Assembly (NCBI GenBank): GCA_041890495.1
Contig: CP169086.1
Span: 1 to 64,000, forward strand
Origin: Escherichia boydii
Lineage (GTDB): Bacteria > Pseudomonadota > Gammaproteobacteria > Enterobacterales > Enterobacteriaceae
DNA length: 64,000 nucleotides
Direction of reading: 5' to 3'
In this document: piece by piece, positions 35,926 through 43,176 of the stretch
Numbering within the stretch: the stretch's first letter is position 1
Layout of the letters: the number at the start of each line of letters is the position of its first letter
The notes under the pieces: generated by a model
The model's database searches: none
Seen by the model: only the letters and a program-made list of their open reading frames with translations
Told to the model about the DNA's origin: nothing
Translations under genes and position numbers: made by a program

Positions 35926-36443
35926 TTTTTCGCGGGATGAGCTAAGGCTTTCAGCTTTTTTAGATACGTAAGCCGCATTTCAAGGAATCGAACTTGTCTT
36001 TCAAGATCCTCAATACGTCGGTCTTTCGACAGCTCCAATGCTAACGCCGCTTTTTCTGGATCAACTGACATTGTAATGTTTCTTTTGGTGCCGATCTTGA
36101 GTGCGCGTAAACCAGCTTCTCCGTGCTCCTCATAGACTTTCAGCCACTTGGCTACAGAACCACTACCAGCAAGCATAAAGTGAGCAGCAGCCTGATTGAG
36201 GGACATCTGCTGCTCGGTCACGGCTTTCACGACCTTAATGCGCAACTCTGGATCAGCACTAACGCCTTTAGGTTTGGGAATTAAACCTTTTTCTCCATGT
36301 TTTTCATAGAGGGCAACCCATGTCCTGACCTGGGTTCGGGGTACACCAAAACGGGCAGAGATGATCCTGTAACCATCATCAGTTGTGAAGTAGTGATTCA
36401 CGACTTCAAGGCGCTTTTCGAAGGGGTATTTTGGCTTTGACAT
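35922..36443 (-). CDS. insJ: IS150 InsJ (OrfA), 173 aa
   Basis: Two helix-turn-helix domains (YRIISARFGVPRTQVRTWV; SLNQAAAHFMLAGSGSV) bind the element ends, and a leucine-zipper-like C-terminus (IEDLERQVRFLEMRLTYLKKL) joins subunits. Overlaps insK by four bases in another frame. Confidence 0.95.
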   Translation of the reverse strand: MSKPKYPFEKRLEVVNHYFTTDDGYRIISARFGVPRTQVRTWVALYEKHGEKGLIPKPKGVSADPELRIKVVKAVTEQQMSLNQAAAHFMLAGSGSVAKWLKVYEEHGEAGLRALKIGTKRNITMSVDPEKAALALELSKDRRIEDLERQVRFLEMRLTYLKKLKALAHPAKK

Positions 36444-36493
36444 ATCAGGGACTATTCCATTTCATCGTCCAACAAAATGGGTGCAGTACAGGT

Positions 36494-36775
36494 TAATTGA
36501 AAAATTACTCGGGGCTTTCTGCTTTTACCACAGTCAAACAGTGTTACCGCTGGCTGGGGCAAAAGCCTCCAGCACCAGCGTTATTATACCACCCTGCCCT
36601 GATCAGCCAAACACCCCGCCTACATAAATTACTGATTTTTCATTTATTTGACATGATTCACTTCCGGTTGTCGGCGAAAGTCTTTTTATACTAAAGAAAA
36701 GGGTAACGGGCAGCTGCTGGGTCGGAACATACAGTGCAGTTCCTGCCCGTTTAATTTCCGGATGCAATGGTAGGA
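36494..36775 (-). pseudogene. Promoter-side part of the hok/sok leader, separated by IS150
   Basis: On the minus strand the bases nearest the IS read …AAAGCCCCGAGTAATTTTTC and then AATTAACC, as in the 5' leader of hok mRNA and its Sok target. Joining this to 35047 and downstream restores an R1-like leader. No gene is seen in the rest of this 280-bp stretch. Confidence 0.65.
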
Positions 36776-37381
36776 TCAGGAGGCACTGCTTCCGTTGATT
36801 AGGGAAATCTTATGTGCCTGAATACGGCTGTATTCGAGATGGGATGGAATATTACAGATGCGCTCCAGTCGATCATGCAGCCTCGTGTAGGTCAGTCGAT
36901 GAATACCGGACATTTCATCAAGTAGCCAGCGCTTGATGTAAGGGTTACAGGAAAGCCGGGCAAGATCGTCGTCATCCACTTCGTCAAAGAACCAGTACTG
37001 CTCCATCGGGACTACCTGAAATATCCACGGCCGGGGATAGTCCCCTGTGACAACCAAAAACCATGCAAGAAAGCATAGACACAGCTCAACGACCATAAGC
37101 ATCGAAAATTGCGAATAACTTAGACCGGGCACATAGGGTGAACTATCCGCAACATACCCCCTGAGCAATTCCGCCACAAGGTAGCCCAATAGCGTCAAGG
37201 CCAGCATCAGGGTCAGGATTAATCCCCCATTAAACGCTACCGAAGCCTTTTGAACCCGATCAGGTGCTGTCCGGCTGCGATAGTTGGTCACGACTCTTTC
37301 TACAAGTGCCCTTATGGCAGCCTGTTCTTTACTGACATCAGCTCCGGAAAAACCGGACGGGCTTTTATTTAATTCAGTCAT
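36776..37381 (-). CDS. Two-helix membrane protein, 201 aa
   Basis: Good ribosome site (AGGAG) before ATG 37381. Membrane segments at about 52-72 and 85-110. An N-terminal cytoplasmic part (RALVERVVTNYRSRTAPDR) and an acidic C-terminal domain (FFDEVDDDDLARLS) flank them. Family unknown. It is the first intact gene after the IS150/hok region and starts the long minus-strand accessory block. Confidence 0.65.
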   Translation of the reverse strand: MTELNKSPSGFSGADVSKEQAAIRALVERVVTNYRSRTAPDRVQKASVAFNGGLILTLMLALTLLGYLVAELLRGYVADSSPYVPGLSYSQFSMLMVVELCLCFLAWFLVVTGDYPRPWIFQVVPMEQYWFFDEVDDDDLARLSCNPYIKRWLLDEMSGIHRLTYTRLHDRLERICNIPSHLEYSRIQAHKISLINGSSAS

Positions 37382-37597
37382 ACCCCACTCCTGTTATGTG
37401 CTCTACTGAACAAACACGTAGATCATACAGAGCTCACGGACGCACTCCTGCCAGATAAAGGAGGGAATTTGGCTGTAAGACGGTTAGCCAACAGTTTAGG
37501 TTATGCGTGGGATCCGCCCAGTCAGAAAGGATTCCGTTAATAACAGGCAAGGTTAAAGGCAGATGGACGGTGAAATTGTGGGTGCTAAAAGGGGGTA

Positions 37598-37879
37598 TTA
37601 CTCTTTTTCCTGCATAGCGGTTTTTTCAGCCCGGGTGGCCAGGCGAACATTTCCGAAAGGCTCACGGACAAGCAGGGGCTTCTCCTTCTTCCAGCCCCTG
37701 ATAGCCGTTTCTCCAAACCGACGTGGTGCATTGCCGTTCCAGCGAGCAATCACATGGTTATCATGAATTTCAATAATGACAACGGGGTGGACAATGACCG
37801 TTGTAATGGTGGTATTTCCCATTTTGGTACGGGTTACAGACCAAACCTGCATCCCGGATTCCAGCTGGCTGATTTTCAT
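37598..37879 (-). CDS. Hypothetical beta-rich protein, 93 aa
   Basis: ATG 37879 with AGGA upstream. The N-terminal 70 residues look like a small beta barrel (MKISQLESGMQVWSV…HVIARWNGNAPRRF), and the C-terminus is basic. Its leader holds a perfect 9-bp hairpin (37905-37931), which may control it. Function unknown. Confidence 0.6.
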   Translation of the reverse strand: MKISQLESGMQVWSVTRTKMGNTTITTVIVHPVVIIEIHDNHVIARWNGNAPRRFGETAIRGWKKEKPLLVREPFGNVRLATRAEKTAMQEKE

Positions 37880-37904
37880 ATTAATTCCTTAAGCCATCAC
37901 GAAC

Positions 37905-37931
37905 TGCGCCACAAACAATTAATGTGGCGCA
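37905..37931 (-). promoter_or_regulatory. Perfect hairpin in the leader of the 37879 gene
   Basis: tgcgccaca (37905-37913) pairs fully with tgtggcgca (37923-37931), loop aacaattaa. It lies 26 bp before the start codon, with no T-run directly after it in the gene's direction, so an operator or an mRNA control element fits better than a terminator. Confidence 0.5.
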
Positions 37932-38021
37932 ATTTACCATAAACAATAAACATCAGATACCCGTGAAAAGATTTCCCTTTATTTTAAAATTCTTCTGGAA
38001 AAATGATATTTCCAGAAGAGG

Positions 38022-38198
38022 TCAGCGAAATTCAGAAACGGCCATCACAATGGTGCTGCGCTGACGCTGGCGTTCTGCCTTGCGCTGCCTGCGGCGATAG
38101 ATCTGTTTTGCGCTGACGTAAGGGCAGTCCTCACGGGTATACCAGCAGCAGCCGCAAGGTTCGGGCCGGGGTTTTCCGGCAAGTCCAAATGGTTTCAT
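38022..38198 (-). CDS. Small Cys-rich basic protein, 58 aa
   Basis: An open frame with ATG 38198 and a good ribosome site (AAAGGTGA). It contains CGCCW and, nine residues on, DC, a possible zinc site, followed by a very basic helix (YRRRQRKAERQRQR) that may contact nucleic acid. It is short enough to be missed by routine length cut-offs. Family unknown. Confidence 0.6.
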   Translation of the reverse strand: MKPFGLAGKPRPEPCGCCWYTREDCPYVSAKQIYRRRQRKAERQRQRSTIVMAVSEFR

Positions 38199-38254
38199 CA
38201 AGTCACCTTTATAATGTTTGTAATGGCAAGATACTTCCTTAACACATTGTTTTA

Positions 38255-38563
38255 TCAGAAATAACGCTGTTGCATAAACAGATACAGATAACCCTCAGGA
38301 GAAAACATGCAAAGGTTATCAGTGATAACCGCGTCCAGATACCGAGTGTCTGTCTGTAAACGTTTTATCACCAGAAAATGTGCTGCCGCAGCCTTAATGC
38401 CAGAACTACCGTTTACAACATTATGTATACCTGCTTCGAATAACGAACGAGCATGAATTACCTTTTCCCGTGCCGCTTCGATCTCAGCATTAATAACGCA
38501 TTGCCGCGCCTGCATGACTGCCTCTCCGGTTAAATCGCGGAAATTCATTAGAGATGTGATCAT
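38255..38563 (-). CDS. Hypothetical helical protein, 102 aa
   Basis: ATG 38563 follows CTGGAGAG. Rich in alanine helices (EAVMQARQCVINAEIEAARE). Its promoter belongs to the shared GGTTATT family. Family unknown. Confidence 0.65.
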   Translation of the reverse strand: MITSLMNFRDLTGEAVMQARQCVINAEIEAAREKVIHARSLFEAGIHNVVNGSSGIKAAAAHFLVIKRLQTDTRYLDAVITDNLCMFSPEGYLYLFMQQRYF

Positions 38564-38590
38564 GATTAACTCTCCAGATTATGTGGAATC

Positions 38591-38624
38591 ATTATAACAA
38601 CTGGCATCCCGCCACAAATAACCT
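38591..38624 (-). promoter_or_regulatory. Promoter of the shared GGTTATTAG family (variant)
   Basis: On the minus strand AGGTTATTTGTGGC (38624-38611), 16-bp spacer from TTTGTG, then TATAAT (38596-38591), 28 bp before ATG 38563. Confidence 0.6.
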
Positions 38625-38782
38625 GAGATAAATTCTTTGAAATATTTCTATATAAGGAATTACAGTCGGAAAAGAAACGATGAAATGGTGCCGACCGCTA
38701 AAATCGATAAATTAAAATGGACGGCACTGGAATGTAAAACTGAAAGTAGTAAGACCGTTAATATCCTTCACGGATGTAAGCT

Positions 38783-38983
38783 TTAAAAGAGGAGTACTGG
38801 CAAAGCTTTGCCAAGTACTTCGGCGGTTGTGTCAACGATTTTACGGATGTCATCGATCTGCGAAGGCTTATTCATCAATACCGTATAGAGCCCCCCTTCG
38901 TTATCAGCCTGCTCGCAGTTTACGTATCGGCTCCCGTCGTACAGCTGCACAATACGTGACATAGAAGACTTTTTTTGTTTCAT
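38783..38983 (-). CDS. Small hypothetical protein, 66 aa, distant member of a plasmid family
   Basis: Shape GGLYTVLMNKPSQIDDIRKIVDTTAEVLG recalls the 74-aa neighbour at 39023 and the 79-aa protein at 47530 (LYSVDIEYPMTLNDLS; LFTLDIEHPMTLNDLS). All three share a short strand, a Leu/Asp helix and a C-terminal region. Likely paralogues of unknown role. Ribosome site AGG at a short distance from ATG 38983. Confidence 0.55.
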   Translation of the reverse strand: MKQKKSSMSRIVQLYDGSRYVNCEQADNEGGLYTVLMNKPSQIDDIRKIVDTTAEVLGKALPVLLF

Positions 38984-39022
38984 GGTTTTGCACCTGCTTT
39001 TAGGCAGTTTGGTTACTGGTTA

Positions 39023-39247
39023 TCAGAAGCTGGTTTCATGCGCTTCCGGCTGGGACACGAACTGGTATTTCACGCCGCCAGGCACACCTACTGCTTCGGC
39101 AATAGAATCGCAAAGCCGCGATAAATCATTTAGTGTCATCGGATATTCAATATCTACAGAATATAAAGAACCTGCATTTTCAGCATCTTCGATGTTTTTA
39201 TACTGAGCACTAAAAATAGCAATGGTCTGAATTTCGTGGTTATGCAT
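39023..39247 (-). CDS. Small hypothetical protein, 74 aa, paralogue of 47530
   Basis: ATG 39247 follows AAGGA. Core YPMTLNDLSRLCDSIAEAVG (residues about 36-55), then VPGGVKY, nearly repeated in the 79-aa protein at 47530-47769. An N-terminal strand (TIAIFSAQYKN) precedes it. The duplicated family suggests a plasmid-specific function that cannot be named. Confidence 0.65.
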   Translation of the reverse strand: MHNHEIQTIAIFSAQYKNIEDAENAGSLYSVDIEYPMTLNDLSRLCDSIAEAVGVPGGVKYQFVSQPEAHETSF

Positions 39248-39252
39248 GAGCC

Positions 39253-39290
39253 GGTCCTTATTAAATTTTGAAAGCCACCCGAGAGTGGCC
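39253..39290 (-). terminator. Terminator-like hairpin after the 39302 gene
   Basis: Stem gccac/gtggc (39274-39278 and 39285-39289), followed on the minus strand by CTTTCAAAATTT. It lies between the 67-aa gene and the 74-aa gene. Confidence 0.5.
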
Positions 39291-39301
39291 TGAGGGAAAA
39301 C

Positions 39302-39505
39302 TTAAATCTTTGAACTATTTTTGAGAGATTTTTTGCGATCCAGTTGCCGGGCAACTATGGTTCCGATAACGAGAAGCGTGATGACAGCACTGAAGAATGT
39401 ACTGTCAGGGACGCCCTGGAAAAAATCACTGAAACTGTAAACAATAAAAATTAATGCGCAAAAATAGAAAACGATACGAACATAAGGGGTAAAAAACATT
39501 TTCAT
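39302..39505 (-). CDS. Small two-helix membrane protein, 67 aa
   Basis: ATG 39505 follows GGAAGG. Two hydrophobic helices (about 8-27 and 37-52) are separated by a short polar loop, and the tail is basic (RQLDRKKSLKN). Palindrome 39645 lies 140 bp upstream. Family unknown. Confidence 0.6.
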   Translation of the reverse strand: MKMFFTPYVRIVFYFCALIFIVYSFSDFFQGVPDSTFFSAVITLLVIGTIVARQLDRKKSLKNSSKI

Positions 39506-39644
39506 CGGTTGCCTTCCGTTCAGGGAGAATTCTCAGTAATTACATCACACCTGAAGAGAAAGTATTTTCGTATAAATGAGCATTTTCGACATATCAGAGG
39601 GGGGTTTTACTCATAAATGAGGTAGTAAGGGTCACACTTGAGAT

Positions 39645-39657
39645 GAAAGTTACTTTC
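39645..39657. promoter_or_regulatory. Dispersed palindrome, variant GAAAGTTACTTTC
   Basis: Perfect 13-bp palindrome, 11 of 13 positions of the main form; 140 bp upstream of ATG 39505. Confidence 0.55.
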
Positions 39658-39684
39658 CTGGCTGCGAACGAACTATCTCAAATG

Positions 39685-39978
39685 TTAGAGGTGTGCGTTC
39701 GCCTTAAGAGCTTCATGCCCTGAGGAGCTCAACTTGAGCCGATAGTATAAACCTGGCTCCAGATGCCTTACTGGCTGGCATAACTCCACGAGGCCCAGCC
39801 GGAACAGGACCGGAGAGCTCCTGCACGTCACATCATCAGGATTCCCCATAAACGTACGCCGTTCTCTGGCCCGTCTGAAATTGCCAGAGATATCATAGAT
39901 CGTGCCGGATGCCATCCGTCTTAACACGTAAATCTGCGCCCTTGTAAGCTTCTGGGCGGAACTGCTTAAACCTGACAT
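39685..39978 (-). CDS. Hypothetical winged-helix-like protein, 97 aa
   Basis: ATG 39978 follows GGAAGG. The pattern of an N-terminal helix (RAQIYVLRRMASG), a turn, then SSPVLFRLGLVELCQP and a strand pair (YRLKLSSSGHEALKA) resembles a small winged helix. This is a fold guess only. No close family was recognised. Confidence 0.5.
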   Translation of the reverse strand: MSGLSSSAQKLTRAQIYVLRRMASGTIYDISGNFRRARERRTFMGNPDDVTCRSSPVLFRLGLVELCQPVRHLEPGLYYRLKLSSSGHEALKANAHL

Positions 39979-40003
39979 ACCTTCCCGACCTTATATAAAA
40001 CAA

Positions 40004-40027
40004 TCCGCCAGCAGCTCGACTGGCGGA
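40004..40027 (-). terminator. Hairpin after the 40058 gene
   Basis: Perfect stem tccgccag/ctggcgga (40004-40011 and 40020-40027), followed on the minus strand by TTGTTTTAT. Lies between two minus-strand genes. Confidence 0.65.
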
Positions 40028-40057
40028 CAATGTTTGACTGGAAACAGCAAGGACATA

Positions 40058-40549
40058 CTATTTGCTGACAAGTTTGATATTGGTTTCACTCATTCGAAGT
40101 CGAAACTCCTGAAAACCCTTCTCTACCGCTAACTCCAGCCACTCAACGGGAATGGTATAGCTACAATCAGACCCACCCAAAGCGGCATCACAAGCGTAAT
40201 CCCAGTCCTCATCCAGTTTTGGATTCATCCCCTGGGCGTAAGCCACAGTATCGCGGGATGCGGGAGAGCCCTCAAGCTCAGCATTAGTGATCAGGTATAC
40301 ACCATGACTGTGCGCGAGAAGCACTTTTGGCACCAGATGTGTGCTGGCAATTTTTGAGGATGAGGGAAAGAAAACCCTACCAGCTTTACGCGCCTCTTCT
40401 TCAGTCTGTCCCTCAGCGTTAAGGAGGGCTCCCCCCGGATAGCATGCCGGGTCATAGATCTGATCTGCGGTGACCGAAAACGTTTTTGCGGTGCGAATTT
40501 CTTCGATCAGTTTATTGATATCTGCCATTTCAAATACGAGAGTGGTCAC
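40058..40549 (-). CDS. Hypothetical protein, possibly DUF3085-like, 163 aa
   Basis: Start GTG 40549 has GGGAGAG at good spacing; a downstream ATG (40528) lacks one. Soluble alpha/beta protein with the segments HLVPKVLLAHSHGVYLITNA and MNPKLDEDWDYA. The composition recalls DUF3085 proteins of plasmids, but I am not sure. It is four bases after the 103-aa gene at 40554, so they form an operon. Confidence 0.6.
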   Translation of the reverse strand: MTTLVFEMADINKLIEEIRTAKTFSVTADQIYDPACYPGGALLNAEGQTEEEARKAGRVFFPSSSKIASTHLVPKVLLAHSHGVYLITNAELEGSPASRDTVAYAQGMNPKLDEDWDYACDAALGGSDCSYTIPVEWLELAVEKGFQEFRLRMSETNIKLVSK

Positions 40550-40553
40550 AGGC

Positions 40554-40865
40554 TTACTCTCCCTCTTCAGTGGACAACATCAGATACTTTGTTGCCAGCA
40601 GAAGCTCTCCCACATCCTTGAGGGACAATTCAGCTTTGCCTTCTACGGCAAGCTGCAAGCGCTGTCGAATTGCATGAACAGAATCTGAAGATAAAGATGC
40701 CATTTTGCGCAAAACAGCATTAGCCTTTTCTACAGCAGGATACAGAATTTCTGAGTTGGTATTATCTTCGTCATTATCAAAGATAATTTCAGAATCCATA
40801 TTGATGTTATCTTCAAGCCAGCTTGAAAGCACTTCAAGTAATGACATCACCTTTTCAATTTGCAT
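40554..40865 (-). CDS. Hypothetical helical protein, 103 aa
   Basis: ATG 40865 has GGAGGCG just upstream; the longer frame to 40901 does not. Acidic helical protein (SLLEVLSSWLEDNI; LQLAVEGKAELSLKDVGELLL). Its promoter belongs to the shared family. First gene of a pair with 40058. Family unknown. Confidence 0.6.
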   Translation of the reverse strand: MQIEKVMSLLEVLSSWLEDNINMDSEIIFDNDEDNTNSEILYPAVEKANAVLRKMASLSSDSVHAIRQRLQLAVEGKAELSLKDVGELLLATKYLMLSTEEGE

Positions 40866-40891
40866 ATCGCCTCCTCTGTTAATGTGAAACA

Positions 40892-40925
40892 AATATAACA
40901 AAGTGGCTTACCCGGCTAATAACCT
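40892..40925 (-). promoter_or_regulatory. Promoter of the shared GGTTATTAG family
   Basis: AGGTTATTAGCC (40925-40914 on minus), 16-bp spacer, TATATT (40897-40892), 26 bp before ATG 40865. Confidence 0.7.
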
Positions 40926-40973
40926 GAGCAGAAAGTTTTCGAACTTAGTTTGAAAATAACTTTTCTGCTCAGG
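40922..40973. repeat. Long inverted repeat overlapping a promoter
   Basis: Arms cctgagcagaaagtt (40923-40937) and aacttttctgctcagg (40958-40973) pair with one bulge around a 20-base loop. The left arm includes the GGTTATTAG promoter element of the 40865 gene; a broken form of the 13-bp palindrome (aaaataactttt) lies in the right half. Confidence 0.6.
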
Positions 40974-41169
40974 TTAATGTTAAAGTCGCTGGGTAAAAGA
41001 TGAAGGGCACTGAAGATGATTCAAGCAACAAACAGACTAAATCGGATTCCGTCTTTTATATCGCCTTTAAAATAGATAGAATGAAATATAAAGTTAGCGT
41101 TTTTGATTGAACGCTGTAGAGGATGATTTATCCAGTGATATGCAGTTTGTGGCCTTTAAAAAGGCTTTA

Positions 41170-41397
41170 TTATGGACTTGAATTGCAAAGAGAGCACCGA
41201 CATTTTTCTGGGGGCTCCCGCAGAGAAAAAGCTGTGAGGTTATGAAGACGTATAGGAGGTGTTCGGCGAAATACTGTATGGCCACAGGAGAGCTTCAGCA
41301 CCCATATCCTGCCGCCTCGCTCGCCTGTGGTGATTTCAATATGTTCTACGTCATACCATGTAGTTGTATTTCTCACTTTGTTTATGCTTCCTGACAC
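41170..41397 (-). CDS. Small Cys/His-containing protein, 75 aa
   Basis: Overlaps the upstream gene by 16 bp, starting at GTG 41397. LSCGHTVFRR and, 25 residues on, KCRCSLC give a C-x-H plus C-x-C-x2-C set, a likely zinc site. A rival frame (41094-41285) lacks such features. Family unknown. Confidence 0.5.
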   Translation of the reverse strand: MSGSINKVRNTTTWYDVEHIEITTGERGGRIWVLKLSCGHTVFRRTPPIRLHNLTAFSLREPPEKCRCSLCNSSP

Positions 41398-41702
41398 CGC
41401 GTGAACGCAATCTTCGTCTGGATGCGTTCATAGATGGAAAACTGCCTTTCAATGGAATCGGCATTAGACAGTAATTCATGAAGCTCAGCAGAATCTGTAT
41501 CAGGAACGATAGCGACAGAAACTCCATATTTACGCCCAGTTCTGATCAGGTGCGCAAGCTTTTCCTTCTCTGATTCTGTGAGCATTGCCAGATCCCTTCC
41601 GGATACCTGCTCGATAAATGGACCAAGGTTTTTCGGAAAAAAGGGTTCGGCATCAGAATTATGTACCGGGAGCGTTTGCGGCTTATCGAAGCTATTGGAC
41701 AT
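41382..41702 (-). CDS. Hypothetical protein, 106 aa
   Basis: Soluble acidic protein with a helical middle (MLTESEKEKLAHLIRTGRKYG) and then VSVAIVPDTDSAEL. ATG 41702; palindrome variant 41852-41864 is 150 bp upstream. Followed by an overlapping small gene. Family unknown. Confidence 0.6.
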   Translation of the reverse strand: MSNSFDKPQTLPVHNSDAEPFFPKNLGPFIEQVSGRDLAMLTESEKEKLAHLIRTGRKYGVSVAIVPDTDSAELHELLSNADSIERQFSIYERIQTKIAFTRCQEA

Positions 41703-41851
41703 GAAAAGAACCTTTATAGTTAGAGAGGTGGAGACTGAATGCGTAGCCCATTAAAATTAGTAGTGCCACACTCGAATGCTAATCATACTTTATGATGGCT
41801 ATGGTAGGAATGGCCGTCAACTTAAACCGCCAGAAGCGAGCCATTCACAGT

Positions 41852-41864
41852 TAAAGTAACTTTC
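41852..41864. promoter_or_regulatory. Dispersed palindrome, variant TAAAGTAACTTTC
   Basis: 11 of 13 positions match; 150 bp upstream of ATG 41702. Confidence 0.45.
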
Positions 41865-41880
41865 CCGTATGATGCTCTTT

Positions 41881-42111
41881 TTATGGAATGAGTTGTTCAC
41901 ACTCCTCTTTAAGGGTCGACCTGGAACGAGCTCGACAGACTTTGCTTAATGAAGAGCGTAATTGATGTTCATCAACCCCATCAGCGACAAACTGACCAAT
42001 TTTTTTTTCAAGGCGCTGCATTGCCTCATAAAGCTTGGCATCGGCATTATTTTTAATAAACCTCAGAATATAATCAGCAATAATTTGGACAGGAGTAAAG
42101 TTACACATCAT
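41881..42111 (-). CDS. Small hypothetical protein, 76 aa
   Basis: Tandem ATG start at 42111 with AAGGA upstream. Two helical segments (VQIIADYILRFIKNN; AMQRLEKKIGQFV) and a basic middle (KVCRARSRSTLK). A weak palindrome match lies 130 bp upstream at 42241. Family unknown. Confidence 0.55.
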   Translation of the reverse strand: MMCNFTPVQIIADYILRFIKNNADAKLYEAMQRLEKKIGQFVADGVDEHQLRSSLSKVCRARSRSTLKEECEQLIP

Positions 42112-42255
42112 GTATCCTTAATAAGTTGTGTAAAAATGAAACCATAAAAAACATAATCAGACGTAGATTATTATACTTGAGTAAGCTTTTCAGCTAACAA
42201 GCTGGAGGAGCATATTCCGGTAAACTACTACATATTTGATAAAAGTTACTGAATA

Positions 42256-42282
42256 AAAAAGCCCGACGTCCCGGGCTTTCAT
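42256..42282 (-). terminator. Terminator of the TelA-like operon
   Basis: Stem agcccg/cgggct (42260-42265 and 42272-42277), followed on the minus strand by TTTTTTA; it touches the stop of the 42283 gene. Confidence 0.8.
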
Positions 42283-43176
42283 TTAATGTGATGCTATAAA
42301 TCTGACTCGCCGCCTGATTTTTATACCAAGAAGAGCGAACAAAACGCCAACGAACGCCACCGGACTACCTACTTTAAGACAATTAACCGACATTTTTGCA
42401 AAATTATGTGATTTAGCCATACGTTTTTGCTCGTAACGAATCGCAAGCGGTGAGACGGCTTTATCTAAAGCTGTCTTTTCCAATGCATAACGAACTTTCA
42501 CGGGAATATTAGACTTTAATAATCCAGACATATACATCTCCACAACATTCTGAGTGAGCTTTACATCTGGTTTGCCAATTTTTATATGCAGCTGCGCCTT
42601 TAAATAGTTCACAGATACCTCTTCGCCTGAGGGCCATTTGCTATCATTTAAATATGCAAAAAGCTTATCGTATTTTTCATCTTTTACATATTTCTTGATA
42701 ACCTTCACAGTCGAAGCTGATTTGGTATCAGACTCTTCCGAACCTAAAGCGGATGTAAAAAATGACAAGCCGATAAGAAAAGCGGCAGCAATTATAAGCA
42801 TCGGGAATATCTCGCCTATTTCCTCTCCCTTTATAATTTTAAAAACAGTTGAAAAAACTACAAGCAGCCCCAAAACCCCTAATAGCAACTTAGAGTAATT
42901 AGTAAGGAAGCCTCCAAATGCATCGCCAAAATCCGAAACCACTAACTTATCTTCACCTTCAGATGAATTAAAGAATGACAAGGGCACGTCAATATCAAAG
43001 TCCAGAACTGAAGGTGAGAGGTGTAATGACAACAACCACAAGCAAAGACCAAAAAGCATTATCAGCAGGCCCGCACCAAAAATTGCGAAACCTGAATTTC
43101 TAATCTTTATAGACCTGTGAAAAAGAAAAGACAGTTCACGGGAAAAATCGTCATTACTCTTAAGGTTACGCACCAT
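42283..43176 (-). CDS. Membrane protein of the TelA-like operon, 297 aa
   Basis: Membrane segments at about 30-52, 95-112, 125-145 and 265-285. Between the third and fourth lies a soluble part of about 120 residues with repeat-like helices (YDKLFAYLNDSKWP; VNYLKAQLHIKIG). It overlaps the TelA-like gene by 11 bp and ends at a terminator, so it is the last gene of a three-gene operon. Its role may be to anchor the TelA-like proteins at the membrane; that is inference. AT-rich compared with neighbours. Confidence 0.7.
   Translation of the reverse strand: MVRNLKSNDDFSRELSFLFHRSIKIRNSGFAIFGAGLLIMLFGLCLWLLSLHLSPSVLDFDIDVPLSFFNSSEGEDKLVVSDFGDAFGGFLTNYSKLLLGVLGLLVVFSTVFKIIKGEEIGEIFPMLIIAAAFLIGLSFFTSALGSEESDTKSASTVKVIKKYVKDEKYDKLFAYLNDSKWPSGEEVSVNYLKAQLHIKIGKPDVKLTQNVVEMYMSGLLKSNIPVKVRYALEKTALDKAVSPLAIRYEQKRMAKSHNFAKMSVNCLKVGSPVAFVGVLFALLGIKIRRRVRFIASH

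Larger units (their letters stand above)
35048..36490 (-). mobile_element. IS150 (IS3 family), 1443 bp
   Basis: Terminal repeats TGTACTG…/…CAGTACA, flanked by the 3-bp duplication GGT (35045-35047 and 36491-36493). Length equals that of IS150 and both gene products match InsJ and InsK closely. Inserted into the hok/sok leader. Confidence 0.95.
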
